Origin: Sthenelais limicola
Lineage: Eukaryota > Annelida > Polychaeta > Phyllodocida > Sigalionidae
Direction of reading: 5' to 3'
Length of the DNA: 64,000 bases
Assembly (NCBI GenBank): GCA_942159475.1
Contig: OW804095.1
Coordinates: 87,867,740 to 87,931,739 of the forward strand
Notes under the pieces: model-generated
The model's database searches: none
Told to the model about the DNA's origin: nothing
The model's input: only the letters and a program-made list of their open reading frames with translations
Program-made: the position numbers and the translations under genes
Shown here: piece after piece, positions 20,366 to 31,659 of the stretch
Position numbering within the stretch: the first letter of the stretch is position 1
Layout of the letters: every line of letters starts with the position of its first letter

Positions 20366-21336
20366 TATCTGGATGTAATATCAATGTAAAAGGGGTGAAA
20401 TAAATATGGAATCTATCACGGGTTGGGTTGGGTCAGTTGAAGTTGTATCCATTTCGGTTGCGGAGGGAGACCTCGGAGGTCCGCTGTACGGAAGACGAGA
20501 GTGTTCATGTGATGAAAAGTAAAATTCAGTTTTATTTTTAAAAAAGAAAATCATTTTCGTTTCCAAAATCATTTTGAATTTCAAAATCATTTTCCATCTC
20601 ATTTAAAAACTAAAATTCCTTTTGTTTTAAAGTATGTTTCAAAAGACACAGGCGTTTTCATTTCCGTTTTGAATTTGATTTCCGTTTTCATTTCCATCTT
20701 GAAATGGAAATGAAAATCTATGAACGAGACTTTTAACGAGATGAGATCTCACGAGATTTCGAGCACAAAATGGCGGCCGCCATAGGTGCCGCCATCTTTG
20801 ATTCCTTCCTCAGGGGAAGTGAAGGGAGAGAGAGAGGCACGGACAACCGTATTTTTATGATGGCTTATACTATCAGCTCTCTAACAATACCAATTATTAC
20901 GCTTAATTCCCATTCGTTCAGTTTTTAGAGCTCTTTAAACAAAATAGCCATTTTCGATGTGATGTCCGCCATCCAAATACCTCCGAATTGCACTTTAGCT
21001 CATAAATCGCTCAATTCACACTCGAATTTCTTTATATTCGGGAACTAGATAGAGCAATATATGGGCCTTGAGTGTTTTAAATATAATTTTTCAACTCTGA
21101 ATAAGTCTAAGTGAAAAAGCTTGTTGAAAAAGGTCTAAAAACTGTTATCATCTGGAATCCTGTTTACATTATTTCCACTTTGTACACTTTTTTCCTGTAT
21201 CCACTAAAGTGCTCTTTTTGGCTTCAAATCATGTTTGATGAAACTTTAAGTATTGTGCCTCAATACTATGAGTCTAAATTCGACCAAAAATATAATTAAT
21301 TTAGTCCTGAGATGTTTGAAGTTGACCCTATTTTTG
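20366..21336. other. Gene-free, simple AT-rich words
   Basis: 20520-20720 is a low-complexity stretch of AAAATCATTTT and TTTCCATTT words. GGCGGCCGCC at about 20771 lies in an ATGGCGGCCGCCAT palindrome. No gene is visible. Confidence 0.5.
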
Positions 21337-22500
21337 TGTCGGACATTAGGTTTTTTTGTGTCGGACATCACCATTTGTACCAAACATTTTCAAACTCGTC
21401 CTGTAAGCAAAATAATGACATTACAGACACTGGACTTGGCATGTACATGCCCAACATGTGTAAGAACAACATCAATTTAACAAAAATGTAGTGTATGAAT
21501 TGGCTTTATTAGCAGCATACACAAAACTCTCCCAAAATACATCAATTCATGATAATCACTGTTCACTCTTGGCTTCCAGGAGGCCAAACATTACAAAAAG
21601 ATTCCAAAAACAGCTGTTCTTGACAGCAAAATATGATTATTAACTAGTACAATAGAGAAAAGGAATAATAATTTCTTCTGAGCACCTCTCAAATCATGAT
21701 CTTCAGTAGATAGTTTTCGTGTCGGACAATACATTACTTATGTCGGACGTCACAACCTGCACCAATAATTTTTAATCTCCTCCTGTGAGGAAAACAACCA
21801 AAATACAAAAACTAAACTTGGCAAGTACATGGCCAACATGTGTAAGAAGACATTAAATGCACAAATATGCATCTACATAGCTTTACTTTGGAAGTGTCTT
21901 TAATCTTTCAGAAAACTGCTGTTCTAGACAGCACAACATGATTACTGAATAATCCAGTCGAAATAACTAAGGAAAAATTATCATCAGCACCTCTCAGATC
22001 ATGATATGAGAACTACTAGTTTTCGTGTCGGACAATACATTAGTTATGTCGGACATCACAACCTGCACCAACATTTTTTAAACTCCTCCTGAGAGGAAAA
22101 CCACCGAAATACAACAACTAAACTTGGCAAGTACATGGCCAACATGTGTAACAACCATATAAAGCAACCAGAAATGTTTCACATGACTTTAGTTGACACA
22201 CAGACTACACCAAAGTTGTAAAAACTGTGAAATTCATTAAACTCACTCTTTGCAAGTGCCCTGAGGGAGTGAGTAATGTGTTTAATGTTTAGGAAAACAG
22301 CTGTTCTTGACAGCACAATACCATCACTAAATAACCCAGTCGAGAAAACTGAGCAAAAACTATAATCAGCACCTCTCACATCCTCATGTGAGAACTAATA
22401 GTTATCGTGTCGGACAATACATTAATTATGTCGGACGTCATGACCTGCACCAACATTTTTTAAACTCCTCCTCCTACATGTGGAAGAACAATGCCATAAA
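21337..22500. repeat. Array of paired TGTCGGAC motifs
   Basis: TGTCGGACA or TGTCGGACG occurs at 21337 and 21359, 21720 and 21741, 22026 and 22047, 22408 and 22429. In the last three pairs the motifs start exactly 21 bases apart; in the first, 22. Each pair is followed by CACAACCTGCACCAA-like sequence, and the first three by an ACTTGGCAAGTACATG-like block. The units lie roughly 300-380 bases apart. No gene is present. Confidence 0.75.
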
Positions 22501-22904
22501 AAGAAATTCTTACCAAAAACTTTGACATAAATGTCAGGACAGATTACTCTCAGAACATTCATAGTTTACATAAACTCTAATGTTTCCACTATCTTGAATG
22601 CCAAAAATAGTAGTGACATACTTATAAACTTGCTTGTCCAGCCAGCCGGACATGTCTAGAGTTCATTTAATGTTAAATAATGCTGACAAGAAAGCATTTG
22701 GACCATAAAGAACTGTCCTTATGTCGGTCATCACAGTTTAAATGGCGGACATCACATCATTAACAAAAGGCTCAAATTGTTGTGAGATCACAGACAAATT
22801 CACAATTGATCGTCATCAATGGTATCATATGTGTCTACAGAGGTCAGGTTTATAGAAATTGTGCAATTGGCCTTCACCAATCCTGTCCAATAACCGCCAT
22901 TTCC

Positions 22905-23860
22905 GACATTAAATCCACAAATATTCATAACGTGTGTGTATCTGTTTGACCCATGTATACAGCATACACATAGTTTGTCTGTACACGTTACAGCATAACC
23001 ACCCATGCTTGGCAAGTACATGGCCAGCATAGATGTACAGTATACATACATGTAAGAAGACATTAAATCCACAAATATTCATAACGTGTGCGTATCTGTT
23101 TGACCCATGCGTATACAGCATACACATAGTTTGTCTGTACACATTACAGCATAACCATCCATGCTTGGCAAGTACATGGCCTGCATACATACATATATAC
23201 ATGTGTAAGAAGACATTAAATCCACAAATATTCATTATGTGTGTGTATCTGTTTGACCCATGTATACAGCATACACATAGTTTGTCTGTACACGTTACAG
23301 CAGAACCACCCATGCTTGGCAAGTACATGGCCAGCATACATGTACAGTATACATACATGTAAGAAGACATTAAATCTACAAATATTCATAACGTGTGTGT
23401 ATCTGTTTGACCCATGTATACAGCATACACATAGTTTGTCTGTACACGTTACACCATAACAACCCATGCTTGGCAAGTATGTATGTGTAACCACCATATA
23501 TAAAGAAGACATTAATTTCACAAATATCCATATGTGGATCTGTTTGACCATAGTTTGTCACAGGATAACAACCCATGCTTGGCAAGTACATGGCCAACAT
23601 GTGTAAGAAGACATTACTTTCACAAATATTCATATGTGGATCTGTTTGACCATAGTTTGTCACAGGATAACAACCCATGCTCGGCAAGTACATGGCGAAC
23701 ATGTGTAAGAAGACATTGATTTCACAAATATTCATATGTGTATCTGTTTGACCATTCAGCAAGTACATGGCCAACATGGTGCTTGGCAAGTACATGGCCA
23801 ACATGTGTAAGAAGACATTAAATTCACAAATATTCATTTGTCTGTACACATTACATTTAC
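22905..23860. repeat. Minisatellite, units of about 110-160 bp
   Basis: At least six units repeat the words CACAAATATTCAT, ATCTGTTTGACC, TAGTTTGTCTGTACAC, CATGCTTGGCAAGTACATGG and GTAAGAAGACATT. The left units (to about 23475) are about 150 bp and include GTATACAGCATACACAT. The right ones are shorter. The long Cys-rich frames in this stretch are products of the repeat and not genes. The block shares the GGCAAGTACATGGCC word with the array to its left. Confidence 0.85.
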
Positions 23861-23957
23861 ATTTTAATTATCCTATAACCATATTAATATTTAAAGTCAA
23901 ACAGAAATTTTAAATTGTGAAATTTTGAAAAGAGCAGCTTAAATTAATTTAAAATTT

Positions 23958-24892
23958 TTAGTTTAAGAAATGACCATCCTCCAGACTCTTGATGATCATC
24001 TTGTGCTCGGAGGCACTGAGCTTCAGCTTTTTGTTGCGCAGACCAGAAGAATGCAGGGGTGTCGGTGGTCTGACCTGGCAGATGATATCTTCCAGTGGAA
24101 CCTCCATCTGGTCGGCCCTCGATGGCCAGTAAAACTGCCGTGCCTGATCATCACTCCCCATAGGCCACAGGAACTTGAGTTCGACCTCATCTGCAAGCAG
24201 AGACAGCACCTGGCCCAGCCACCAGTTGTTGTCGTAGTCTCCCACCTGCAGGCATGGACTCTGGGGCTCAGGGACATGGGTCTCAGGACAATCCTCATGG
24301 TCCTCTGGCTCGGGATCCTCAGGCTTGGCAGCTACAGGGGGGGTCTCAGGACGATCCTCCTTGTCCTCCGGGGTGGCACCGGTGGATATAGGAGCGGGCA
24401 GATCCTCCTTCTCCTCCTCCTTGTCCTGTTGGTCCCTCAGGGCTAGAGCTTGTGGTGCAGGACGTTTGGGTGTGGGATCAGCCGTCTCTCCGTCCACGCC
24501 CTCCTCGACAACCACCCCTGGGGTGTTGGAGCTTAGGGCCGCTTTTGGAGATTCGGCGGGGGGACGCATGGGTGTGGGATCAGCCGTCTCTCTGTCCACG
24601 CCCTCCTCGACAACGACCCCAGGGGTGTTGGAACTTAGGGCCGCTTTTGGAGATTCGGCGGGGGTACACATGGGTGGAGGTGGGGGTGGGGGACCAGCCG
24701 TCTCTCCGTCCACGCCCTCCTCGACAACCACCCCGGGGGTGGAAGCATGGGCCACAGTGGGAGCCACGCCCTCTTCGACAACAACCCCGGGGGTGTTGGA
24801 AGCTCGGGCCGCGGTGGGAGATTTGGCGGGGGGATCTTGGGGGGCTCTGTGGCGGGGTGGGGGGGGGCGGGGTCCTCAACTTGCACCACTAA
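23958..24892 (-). CDS. C-terminal exon of a transposon protein: Pro/Glu repeats and Tudor-like domain
   Basis: The minus-strand frame carries three to four copies of a 32-residue-scale repeat (SNTPGVVVEEGVDGETAD with PAESPKAAL), then an acidic stretch, then about 95 residues resembling a Tudor-like fold (VGDYDNNWWLGQVLSL, VELKFLWPMG, FYWPSRADQMEVPLEDII), ending at a stop at 23958. Tails of this sort follow the RNase H-like core in an invertebrate transposon-related protein family I have seen but cannot name. A possible splice acceptor (TTTTGCTATGTTTTAG) ends near 24893. The upstream core lies at 26.5-28.6 kb on the same strand. Confidence 0.55.
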
Positions 24893-25222
24893 AACATAGC
24901 AAAAATAGATATTCGGGATCAGTACATGTTCATAATCCATTAATCATTAAGTTAATTCAGATGATCACATGTATGTGAATATAATTGTTACTGGTAAGCA
25001 AACAAATTAAACTTGTGTATAAACTAAAACTTAGGTTGGCTAAAGTTTATAATTAACTTTACAGTATTGCCAAATTTATTTTAAATTAGGTTTATTAAAA
25101 TTGTGTGTTAAACGATAACATTTCAATCTTAATGTACATAACACAATATGATTAACTGCAAATAAATGAAGTGTAAATAAATTAAATTTAAGTAAATTAG
25201 TAAATGCAAATAAATTGTTATT
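24893..25222. other. AT-rich gap, possibly intron
   Basis: A strongly AT-rich stretch without open frames separates the core and tail segments of the minus-strand transposon gene. An intron is plausible but not shown. Confidence 0.35.
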
Positions 25223-26559
25223 TTAACCCCTTCGGGCCCGTGGGCAACAATTGTTGCTGGAGCCATGTGGCCAATTGTTGCCCATTTGGGCAACTATGGC
25301 ACATTTTGGAAATCTATGGAAATTTTGTGTTATAACACAACATAGTGTATGTGGTATCATCTAAAAGCATGCAACATGACAATTAGTATTCTAGTATTTA
25401 TTTCCATGGTAACAGATAAGGAATAGAATGGTAACCATGGAAACAAGGTAACAATTTAGGGCTTATTTTTGTCAGTTTTCTTCTTTGTATTTAGGAAATC
25501 TGACTAATTCTTCCTTACAAAACCACTAAATTTCAAGAACTTGGGTACCTTAATATTTTTCAAAAAAAAAATCTGTTTTACTCCAATAATTGTTTCCATG
25601 GTAACCGATTTTTAATCAATTACATCATTTTTGGACTGGAATGAATCATAAGACTTTCTGCTGAACCATTCACCCTCATATTATTATACTTTCAATTCTC
25701 GCCCAACTGACCGAAATTAGTAGTATGAATCATTTTTTCCCCTGTATCCTATAGGGGTAACCATGGCAACAGGTTAGGGTATATAACATTTATTGAGGAT
25801 CCTAGCAAAAAAATGATTTTTTAAAAATGATCTGATATAGTCATGTGTGGTATCAGGTTAAAGCTGAAAATGAGGAGAACTCAGAAATATAAATTGTTTT
25901 GAAATTGGGCCAGAATGGTTACCATGGCAACCAAAAATCTAAAATAACTGCAATTTCACTAATTTCAGTAGTCATGCTTTTCCATTTGGTTACTATGGTA
26001 ACAACCTCATGAAATCATGCAAGACTCATCTAATTTAACTGTTGAATCATTTAGACTGACTTCTGCATAAGAAAAAAGTAAGGATCAAATTTAAATATTC
26101 AAATTCTAGTATTCAATACAGGGGTATCGGTTCCCACATTTCTGCATATTGGTATTTAAATAAATCCAATAGAGGTGCTCAGAGCTAGCTAGGAGTATAT
26201 GGCGTTTCCAAGGTAACATGTATGGAACACCTGTAGTGTTTGGTATCAAAATGTTCCAAATGACAAGACCAATCTTGATCAATACCTATTTAGATGATTC
26301 ATCAAATATTAGTCTTCATATTTGTTTGAAAACAAAGAAATAAACTAAATTTTAAAAAACACAGTGTGTTGCCATGGTAACCAACAATTCATACATCACC
26401 GTTTCAAAATTGGAACCTCAAGCCAAAATGCTTTTAGATGATATATAGCTTTTATGTCTAAAATCAGTGTCAAATTGTTGTTTTGATTAAGATAAAGGCA
26501 TAGGAATAATTAAAAATTAACCCAAAATTTCTTGGGGAAGCTGGGCTTGAAAGAGTTAA
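25223..26559. mobile_element. TTAA-flanked non-autonomous element (piggyBac-like) inserted in the transposon gene
   Basis: Both ends are TTAA. Inward from each end, 13 of 18 bases match (TTAACCCCTTCGGGCCCG against TTAACTCTTTCAAGCCCA), and every mismatch is a transition. TTAA targets and TTAACCC-like ends are typical of piggyBac. The right end interrupts the transposase frame (RCLTL). The 1.3-kb interior has no ORF but holds seven or eight near-copies of a GTTACCATGGCAAC palindrome and the palindrome GCAACAATTGTTGC at 25244. Confidence 0.55.
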
Positions 26560-27340
26560 GCATCGTTGGATGAAATAATGTACCCTTCTGTTGCCCTTTA
26601 GGGCGGAATTTGTGGTGGGCCCACCCAGGGCAGCCAAACTTCCACGACCCACCAGAGAGGCAGCATGCATTGAAACATGATGTTTCGCGGAAACGCACGC
26701 CGCTACCTGATCGGGGACAACCATGTGGGTCTTCATGGTGCCCAGGATGGACCTCACTTGAGCTTGGGCCTTCAGCTCGTCTCGTGCCTGCTGGGTAGCA
26801 ACATCCGGCACATGGATGTAGCGGACATTACCCTCCGCCATGTTGCCGGCGACAGCAAAGTCCTCGGCGCAGCACACCTTCTGCTTCCTGTGGATAGCAT
26901 AGGTGGCAGTTCTCTTGGCTGCTGCGCCGAGTCCATCGCAAGGCCCCTTGCCGTGCCCTGCCTCAAAGTAGGACCATGTGGCCTCCACACACAGGTGGTT
27001 TGCATGCTTGGCAACCAGGGCAAACATGGAGCAGTTGCGGTACTGGGAGGAGGGGCCATCTGTGAAATAATGGAAGTGCCTGATGTGTGGGTGCCTGGCT
27101 TGAACTTCTGGTGCTAAGATCTTCATGTAAGCAAAGATCGCACCCACATCATGGCACCTGTCGTCACGAACACAAAAGAGTCGGTCTTGGTCTTGTCCTC
27201 TTCTGTGTCACGCCAGTGGACGACCACAGGATGGACTGTGATCGGGTCATTTCCATAGTAGGCAGATGACACCTCCTCGAAGTGCGTCACAATCTAGTTC
27301 TCGGCAAAGTCCATCTGGATGGTGACTGAATCTTGGGCAG
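26560..27340 (-). pseudogene. RNase H-like transposase core, frameshifted
   Basis: Continues the protein at 27287-28573. The frame reads DSVTIQMDFAEN, a stop where Tyr is expected, then THFEEVSSAYYGND, HPVVVHWRD, a one-base shift near 27170, DDRCHDVGAIFAYMK, HYFTDGPSSQYRN and WSYFEAGHGKGPCDGLG. The pattern of Asp in MDFAEN, Asp in FTDG and a later Glu in a FEAGHGKG segment is what I would expect of a DDE/RNase H-like nuclease. The family is common in invertebrate genomes, but I cannot name it. The 3' end is broken by the TTAA element. Confidence 0.6.
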
Positions 27341-28650
27341 GTTCTCGCGGAGGGTGCGCACTGCATTGTACTGGGCATACACCCGAGCACAATGGGGTAC
27401 CACCTCCTTCATTTCTGCGGTCGTCGCAGCGATGAAGGCAGCACGCTCCTCCTCCTCGGCCACCAGCTGGAGTTTCTTGGAAGTTTTGCCGTCCTTCCCA
27501 TAGGCCACATCAACCGCTTTCCAGGTCTTGTACTTGATGACGGCTGAAAGCGTGGCTGCCCGAAGCCTTGCTTCCAGTTCCGCTGGAGTGACCTGCCTAA
27601 TGAGGCGATCCACAATGGGTGGCAACTTCAGCTCTGGCACTGCCTGGATGCGCAGGGCAAAGTTCTGGTGCCTCTTGCACAGGCACACCTGCTCACTATT
27701 ATTCCACACTGGCCGGATCCAGGTGTTGTCCCTCTGCACACCAGTGAAGAAACTGCAGCTTACTGGACCGAATTCCAACATGTACTTCCGGTGAAGTACA
27801 TGGAGGAATTCGGTCAGTACCACTTTTTGGTACTTGACCCCGTCGATGGTTTTTGTGTCTTTCACACCCGGGAGTGTGATGGAGTTCTCTGGGCGGGTGA
27901 GAAAGTCAATTATTTGCTGCCTTTGACTCTCAAACATCAGGTGCCTTGCCGATGGCTCACTGGTTTGTTTGGCAACGACAGTCCTCGTGTCCAAACCAGT
28001 GTCACAGGCAATGCGGGAGGCTGCCCTCAGCTCCCTGATGTTCTCGGGAGACACGAGTGCAGCCACAACCTTAGTCCGCTCTTTCTTTGGAAGTGCCCGG
28101 ACGTTGCCCATGATGGTGTCGTAAAGCGCTGCCTTTTGCTCCAGGGTTCGGTGGCTGTCCGGTGCATGTGGACGTGGGGCTGGAGGAGTGGGGTTGGGTG
28201 TAAGTGGGGCACTACGAGAGTTGGACTGACCTGGGGTTGCAGTAGGTGGTGTTGGACCAGGGAGACCTCCAGCTGCACTCTCATCATCTGTGCCGGGCGT
28301 AGGTGTTGCAGTCCCACACACAGGAGATGAGGCGCGGCTGCTGAGGTCACCCTGGTTCTGCGGTTCCAGGTCGGTGTCGTCCTCCTCAAGCATCTCCCGC
28401 TGGAAGTCCTCATATGTCTGGTGACTTGTTTTCGCTGGGGATGGAGTTTGGGCCTGGAGTTGACGCCGCAGACGCCGCAGCTCCTTGTCCATGCGCCACA
28501 CCTTTTTATTCAGCACATGTTTTGCCTCACGCTCAACCTTCAGGTTGTACCGCAGCCGGTTCTTGCGGGGCATGTGGCGAGAGCGGGGGTCGGGACGAAT
28601 GAATGTAGTTTCTGAGTCGGTATCCGGTGGTGGGCCCTCAGTACTGCTGG
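27287..28650 (-). pseudogene. Transposon protein, N-terminal and middle region
   Basis: The 428-residue open frame from 28573 starts MPRKNRLRYNLKVEREAK, a basic coil, then a Pro/Thr-rich linker, then about 270 residues of helical domain with a probable zinc ligand set (CLCKRHQNF region). It ends by a frameshift just before the MDFAEN core. Homologous-looking reading continues upstream to about 28650, after a candidate splice acceptor (AACACAAATGTAG). With 26560-27340 and 23958-24892 it makes one gene of three or more exons. Confidence 0.6.
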
Positions 28651-28869
28651 ACCTACATTTGTGTTAGGGGCAATTATAAAAGCAAAATAACAAACAAACC
28701 TAGGCAAAGCAACAGCACCAACAAAAAATGTCTAAGTGTCAGACATTCGGAAAATGTACAATTGGCCTTCATTAGTTCTTTCAAATAACAAAAAGTTACG
28801 ACACAATGAGCTTCCGAATACAGTTTAAATAACATACTTGTACACATACATCGATTGGACACTGAATAT

Positions 28870-29391
28870 AATCATACCATTATCTGGGGCGGGCACCTTC
28901 TCCGTTCTCCGTCTGGTCTGGTCTGGTCTGGTCTGGCCACGGCCACGGCCACGCTGCTCTCCGGTGGGCGCGTGGTGCGCGAAGAGCCGCCTGGACACCC
29001 GTCCAGTTGGCTCGGCGGGTGGATCTTCAGGGGCAGGATGAGGGGCAGGATCGTCTTGGTGTTGGTCTTTGTCCATTTCTTGGTCTTCGTCCTCTCACGC
29101 TGCCTATGCCGACGCCTCCCTCTTCCGTGCACGCCAACGGGCCGTCCTCTCACGGTTCATCGCCCGGTCGTGGGCCTTCTCCTCCGCACTCTTTTGCACC
29201 TTCAACCGTGCCTGACTATCACGCTTGCGCACCTTCTCGCGCCCCAGAAAGTGACAGTTTGTCACTTTCTGATTTTCACGGACAAATTGACCGATTAAAC
29301 GATTGACAAATTGACCGATTAAAGCTGAAAATATAGCAAAATTGACAAATTTTGTAAAATGATCACAAAATAATAAAAAAAATTTGAACAA
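28870..29391 (-). pseudogene. Basic first exon(s) of the transposon gene
   Basis: Two minus-strand frames, 29104-29391 and 28825-29076, hold KVQKSAEEKAHDRAMNRERT with WRARKREA, and then DEDQEMDKDQHQDD with PDQTRPDQTRRR. A one-base shift separates them. The second ends KVPAPDNG before a GTATGATT donor at about 28874, matching an acceptor near 28650 and leaving an intron of about 220 bases. Arg-rich starts of this type are known in the same transposon family. Support is modest. Confidence 0.4.
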
Positions 29392-29405
29392 AGTGGAATA
29401 TATAT

Positions 29406-29780
29406 TGTTGTCGCCGTCATTACTTCACTAATACATAAGGAGAAAGCCATTGAGTTCTCTGTGGAATATCATTCTACTTAGTTCGGACGAATGCGGACGA
29501 ATGGACGAGTGGACGAGTGGACGACCTGCATTGTCTAACAATTACAACAATAAGAGATGAATCTTGGTCTCAGCTAGTAGCCCATTTATTGAAGTATCTT
29601 GAAAGGTAGATGTGGACTGCTTGATGCCTGGGCTGCAACTGCCCTTACCCTAAAATCTCACCCCTATTTATACCCCCCAGAGATCCGTCCTCACTCACAA
29701 TGTGAGACCCTGCCCCCTGGTGGCGGACGAATGTACCCTATACATCATTCGTCCGTCCCAGTCCGTCCCACACTACAACA
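29406..29780 (-). repeat. 3' LTR of copy 1
   Basis: Ends TG and CA. On the minus strand it has TATAAATA (29665-29672) and AATAAA (29585-29590) about 75-85 bases further on, the normal order for an LTR promoter and polyadenylation site. It also contains a run of GGACGA words. Confidence 0.9.
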
Positions 29781-30525
29781 CTACCCTCCCATTTATAAAT
29801 TTTGGACCCCAAAAATACAATTTTTCTGTCTTCATAGGCATGGACGAATTCCTTTCTTCTTTGGTTCGTCCCTCCTCTGTTCTTCCCTCTTTGGTTCGTC
29901 TCCCCTCTTTTCTTCCCTCTTTGGTATGTCCTCCCTCTTTTCTTCCCTCTTTGGTACGTCCTCCCCTCTTTTCTTCCCTCTTTGGTACGTCCTCCCTCTT
30001 TTCTTCCCTCTTTGGTACGTCCTCCCTCTTTTCTTCCCTCTTTGGTTCGTCCTCCCTCTTTTCTTCCCTCTTTGGTACGTCCTCCCTCTTTTCCTCCCTC
30101 TTTGGTACGTCCTCCCTCTTTTCTTCCCTCTTTGGTTCGTCCTCCCTCTTTTCTTCCCTCTTTGGTTCGTCCTCCCTCTTTTCTTCCCTCTTTGGTTCGT
30201 CCTCCCTCTTTTCTTCCCTCTTTGGTTCGTCCTCCCTCTTTTCTTCCCTCTTTGGTTCGTCCTCCCTCTTTTCTTCCCTCTTTGGTTCGTCCTCCCTCTT
30301 CTTCCCTCTTTGGTTCGTCCTCCCTCTTCTTTGGTTCGTCCTAAAGTAGTAGATTCGTACAGGGCATTTGTTCATTTCTTCACACTGCTCAATATTCCCC
30401 TGCCTAGCCAGCAGACTCGTTCTGGTACCTGAGAGAACTGCTCCTCCCTCTACCTCCAGTACCACTGTGTGTAAGCCCGATTTCAGCAAGTTGGGTTCCC
30501 CAATCACCTCACCCTGGTAATTCAC
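29773..30525 (-). CDS. Charged-repeat ORF of the LTR element (KREEKRED repeat)
   Basis: A 250-residue frame. Residues 1-62 are non-repetitive (MNYQGEVIGEPNLLKSGLH, then VVLEVEGGAVLSGTRTSL). Residues 65-230 are about sixteen copies of a 10-residue unit, EDEPKREEKR, coded by a 30-bp tandem repeat. The same ORF occurs in copy 2 (36880-37422), with identical head and fewer repeats. Shared reading frame in both copies gives it some support, but a 30-bp repeat preserves frames automatically, so coding is not proven. No gag, pol or env motif is seen. Confidence 0.4.
   Translation of the reverse strand: MNYQGEVIGEPNLLKSGLHTVVLEVEGGAVLSGTRTSLLARQGNIEQCEEMNKCPVRIYYFRTNQRRGRTNQRGKKREDEPKREEKREDEPKREEKREDEPKREEKREDEPKREEKREDEPKREEKREDEPKREEKREDVPKREEKREDVPKREEKREDEPKREEKREDVPKREEKREDVPKREEKRGGRTKEGRKEGGHTKEGRKEGRRTKEGRTEEGRTKEERNSSMPMKTEKLYFWGPKFINGRVVL
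29870..30345. repeat. 30-bp tandem repeat array
   Basis: About sixteen copies of a 30-bp unit built from TTGGTTCGTCCTCCCTCTTT plus TCTTCCCTC, with TTCGTCC or TACGTCC variants. Strand asymmetry is extreme: pyrimidine on the plus strand, purine on the minus. Confidence 0.95.
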
Positions 30526-30529
30526 TCTC

Positions 30530-31600
30530 CAACCCTAGCCTGCTGATTCGTCCAAGTAGGCTCCCTGAGGGGACTATCATCCCCTCCCTACTTCAAGGTA
30601 GGTTACCTGAGGGAAATGGCACTCCCTCCCTACCTCCACAGGTCCCACCTGTCCCACACAGTGATCGAGTTTCCTTCATCCAGCTCGCCCCCATCCAGCC
30701 AGCTCGTCCCCGTTCGTCCCATTTGTCCCTGTTCGACTTCATTCGTCCCTGTTCGTCTCCATTCGTGCCCATTCATCTCCATTCATCCCCGTTCGTCCCA
30801 TTCGTCCCTGTGCAGCAAATCTGTACAATTCATTCAACCACAGCTGATTCATCTACAGGTTCCTGAGTGAACTGTTCCTCACTCTACCGACAGTGTGTAA
30901 GCCCGATTCCAGCAAGTAGGGTTTCACAATCACCTCACCCTGATGATTTCACTCTCCAACCCTGGTCTGCTGATTCGTCCAAGTAGGCTCCCTGAGGGGA
31001 CTATCACTCCCTCCCTACTTCCAGGTAGGTTACCTGAGGGAAATGGCACTCCCTCCCTACCTCCACAGGTCCCACCTGTCCCACACAGTGATCGAGTTTC
31101 CTTCATCCAGCTCGCCCCCATCCAGCCAGCTCGTCCCCGTTCGTCCCATTTGTCCCTGTTCGACTTCATTCGTCCCTGTTCGTCTCCATTCGTGCCCATT
31201 CATCTCCATTCATCCCCGTTCGTCCCATTCGTCCCTGTGCAGCAAATCTGTACAATTCATTCAACCACAGCTGATTCATCTACAGGTTCCTGAGTGAACT
31301 GTTCCTCACTCTACCGACAGTGTGTAAGCCCGATTCCAGCAAGTAGGGTTTCACAATCACCTCACCCTGATGATTTCACTCTCCAACCCTGGTCTGCTGA
31401 TTCGTCCAAGTAGGCTCCCTGAGGGGACTATCACTCCCTCCCTACTTCCAGGTAGGTTACCTGAGGGAAATGGCACTCCCTCCCTACCTCCACAGGTCCC
31501 ACCTGTCCCACACAGTGGTCGAGTTTCCTTCGTCCAGCTCGCCCCCATCCAGCCAGCTCGTCCCTGTTTGTCCCATTCGTCTCCATTCATCCTGTTCGTC
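30530..31600. repeat. 427-bp tandem duplication inside LTR copy 1
   Basis: Two full and one partial copy of a 427-bp unit. Identical 84-codon frames begin at 30616 and 31043, and a diverging third at 31470. The second copy is nearly perfect, so the duplication is young. The unit is present about once and a half in copy 2 (36270-36900), so expansion continued after the copies separated. Confidence 0.9.
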
Positions 31601-31659
31601 CTCACTCACATCCTCGTCCTCATTCTGTCTCTCATTCACTCACATGGGCCAATTCATCA

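Noticed and set aside
22800..23849. Long Cys/His-rich ORFs on both strands
   Set aside because: They are translations of a 110-160 bp minisatellite; frames stay open because the unit lacks stops, and no homologous domain is seen.
22905..23860. CRISPR-like regular repeat
   Set aside because: Units are direct tandem repeats with diverged copies and no unique spacers, in a eukaryotic context.
24325..24978. Plus-strand 217-residue ORF rich in Ser, Gly, Pro
   Set aside because: It is the shadow of the minus-strand Pro/Glu repeat exon; the minus frame continues into a Tudor-like domain.
29599..30432. Plus-strand ORFs of FPLW and SLFGSS repeats
   Set aside because: Shadows of the 30-bp repeat. 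The element is transcribed from the minus strand according to its TATA box, poly(A) signal and primer-binding-like site.
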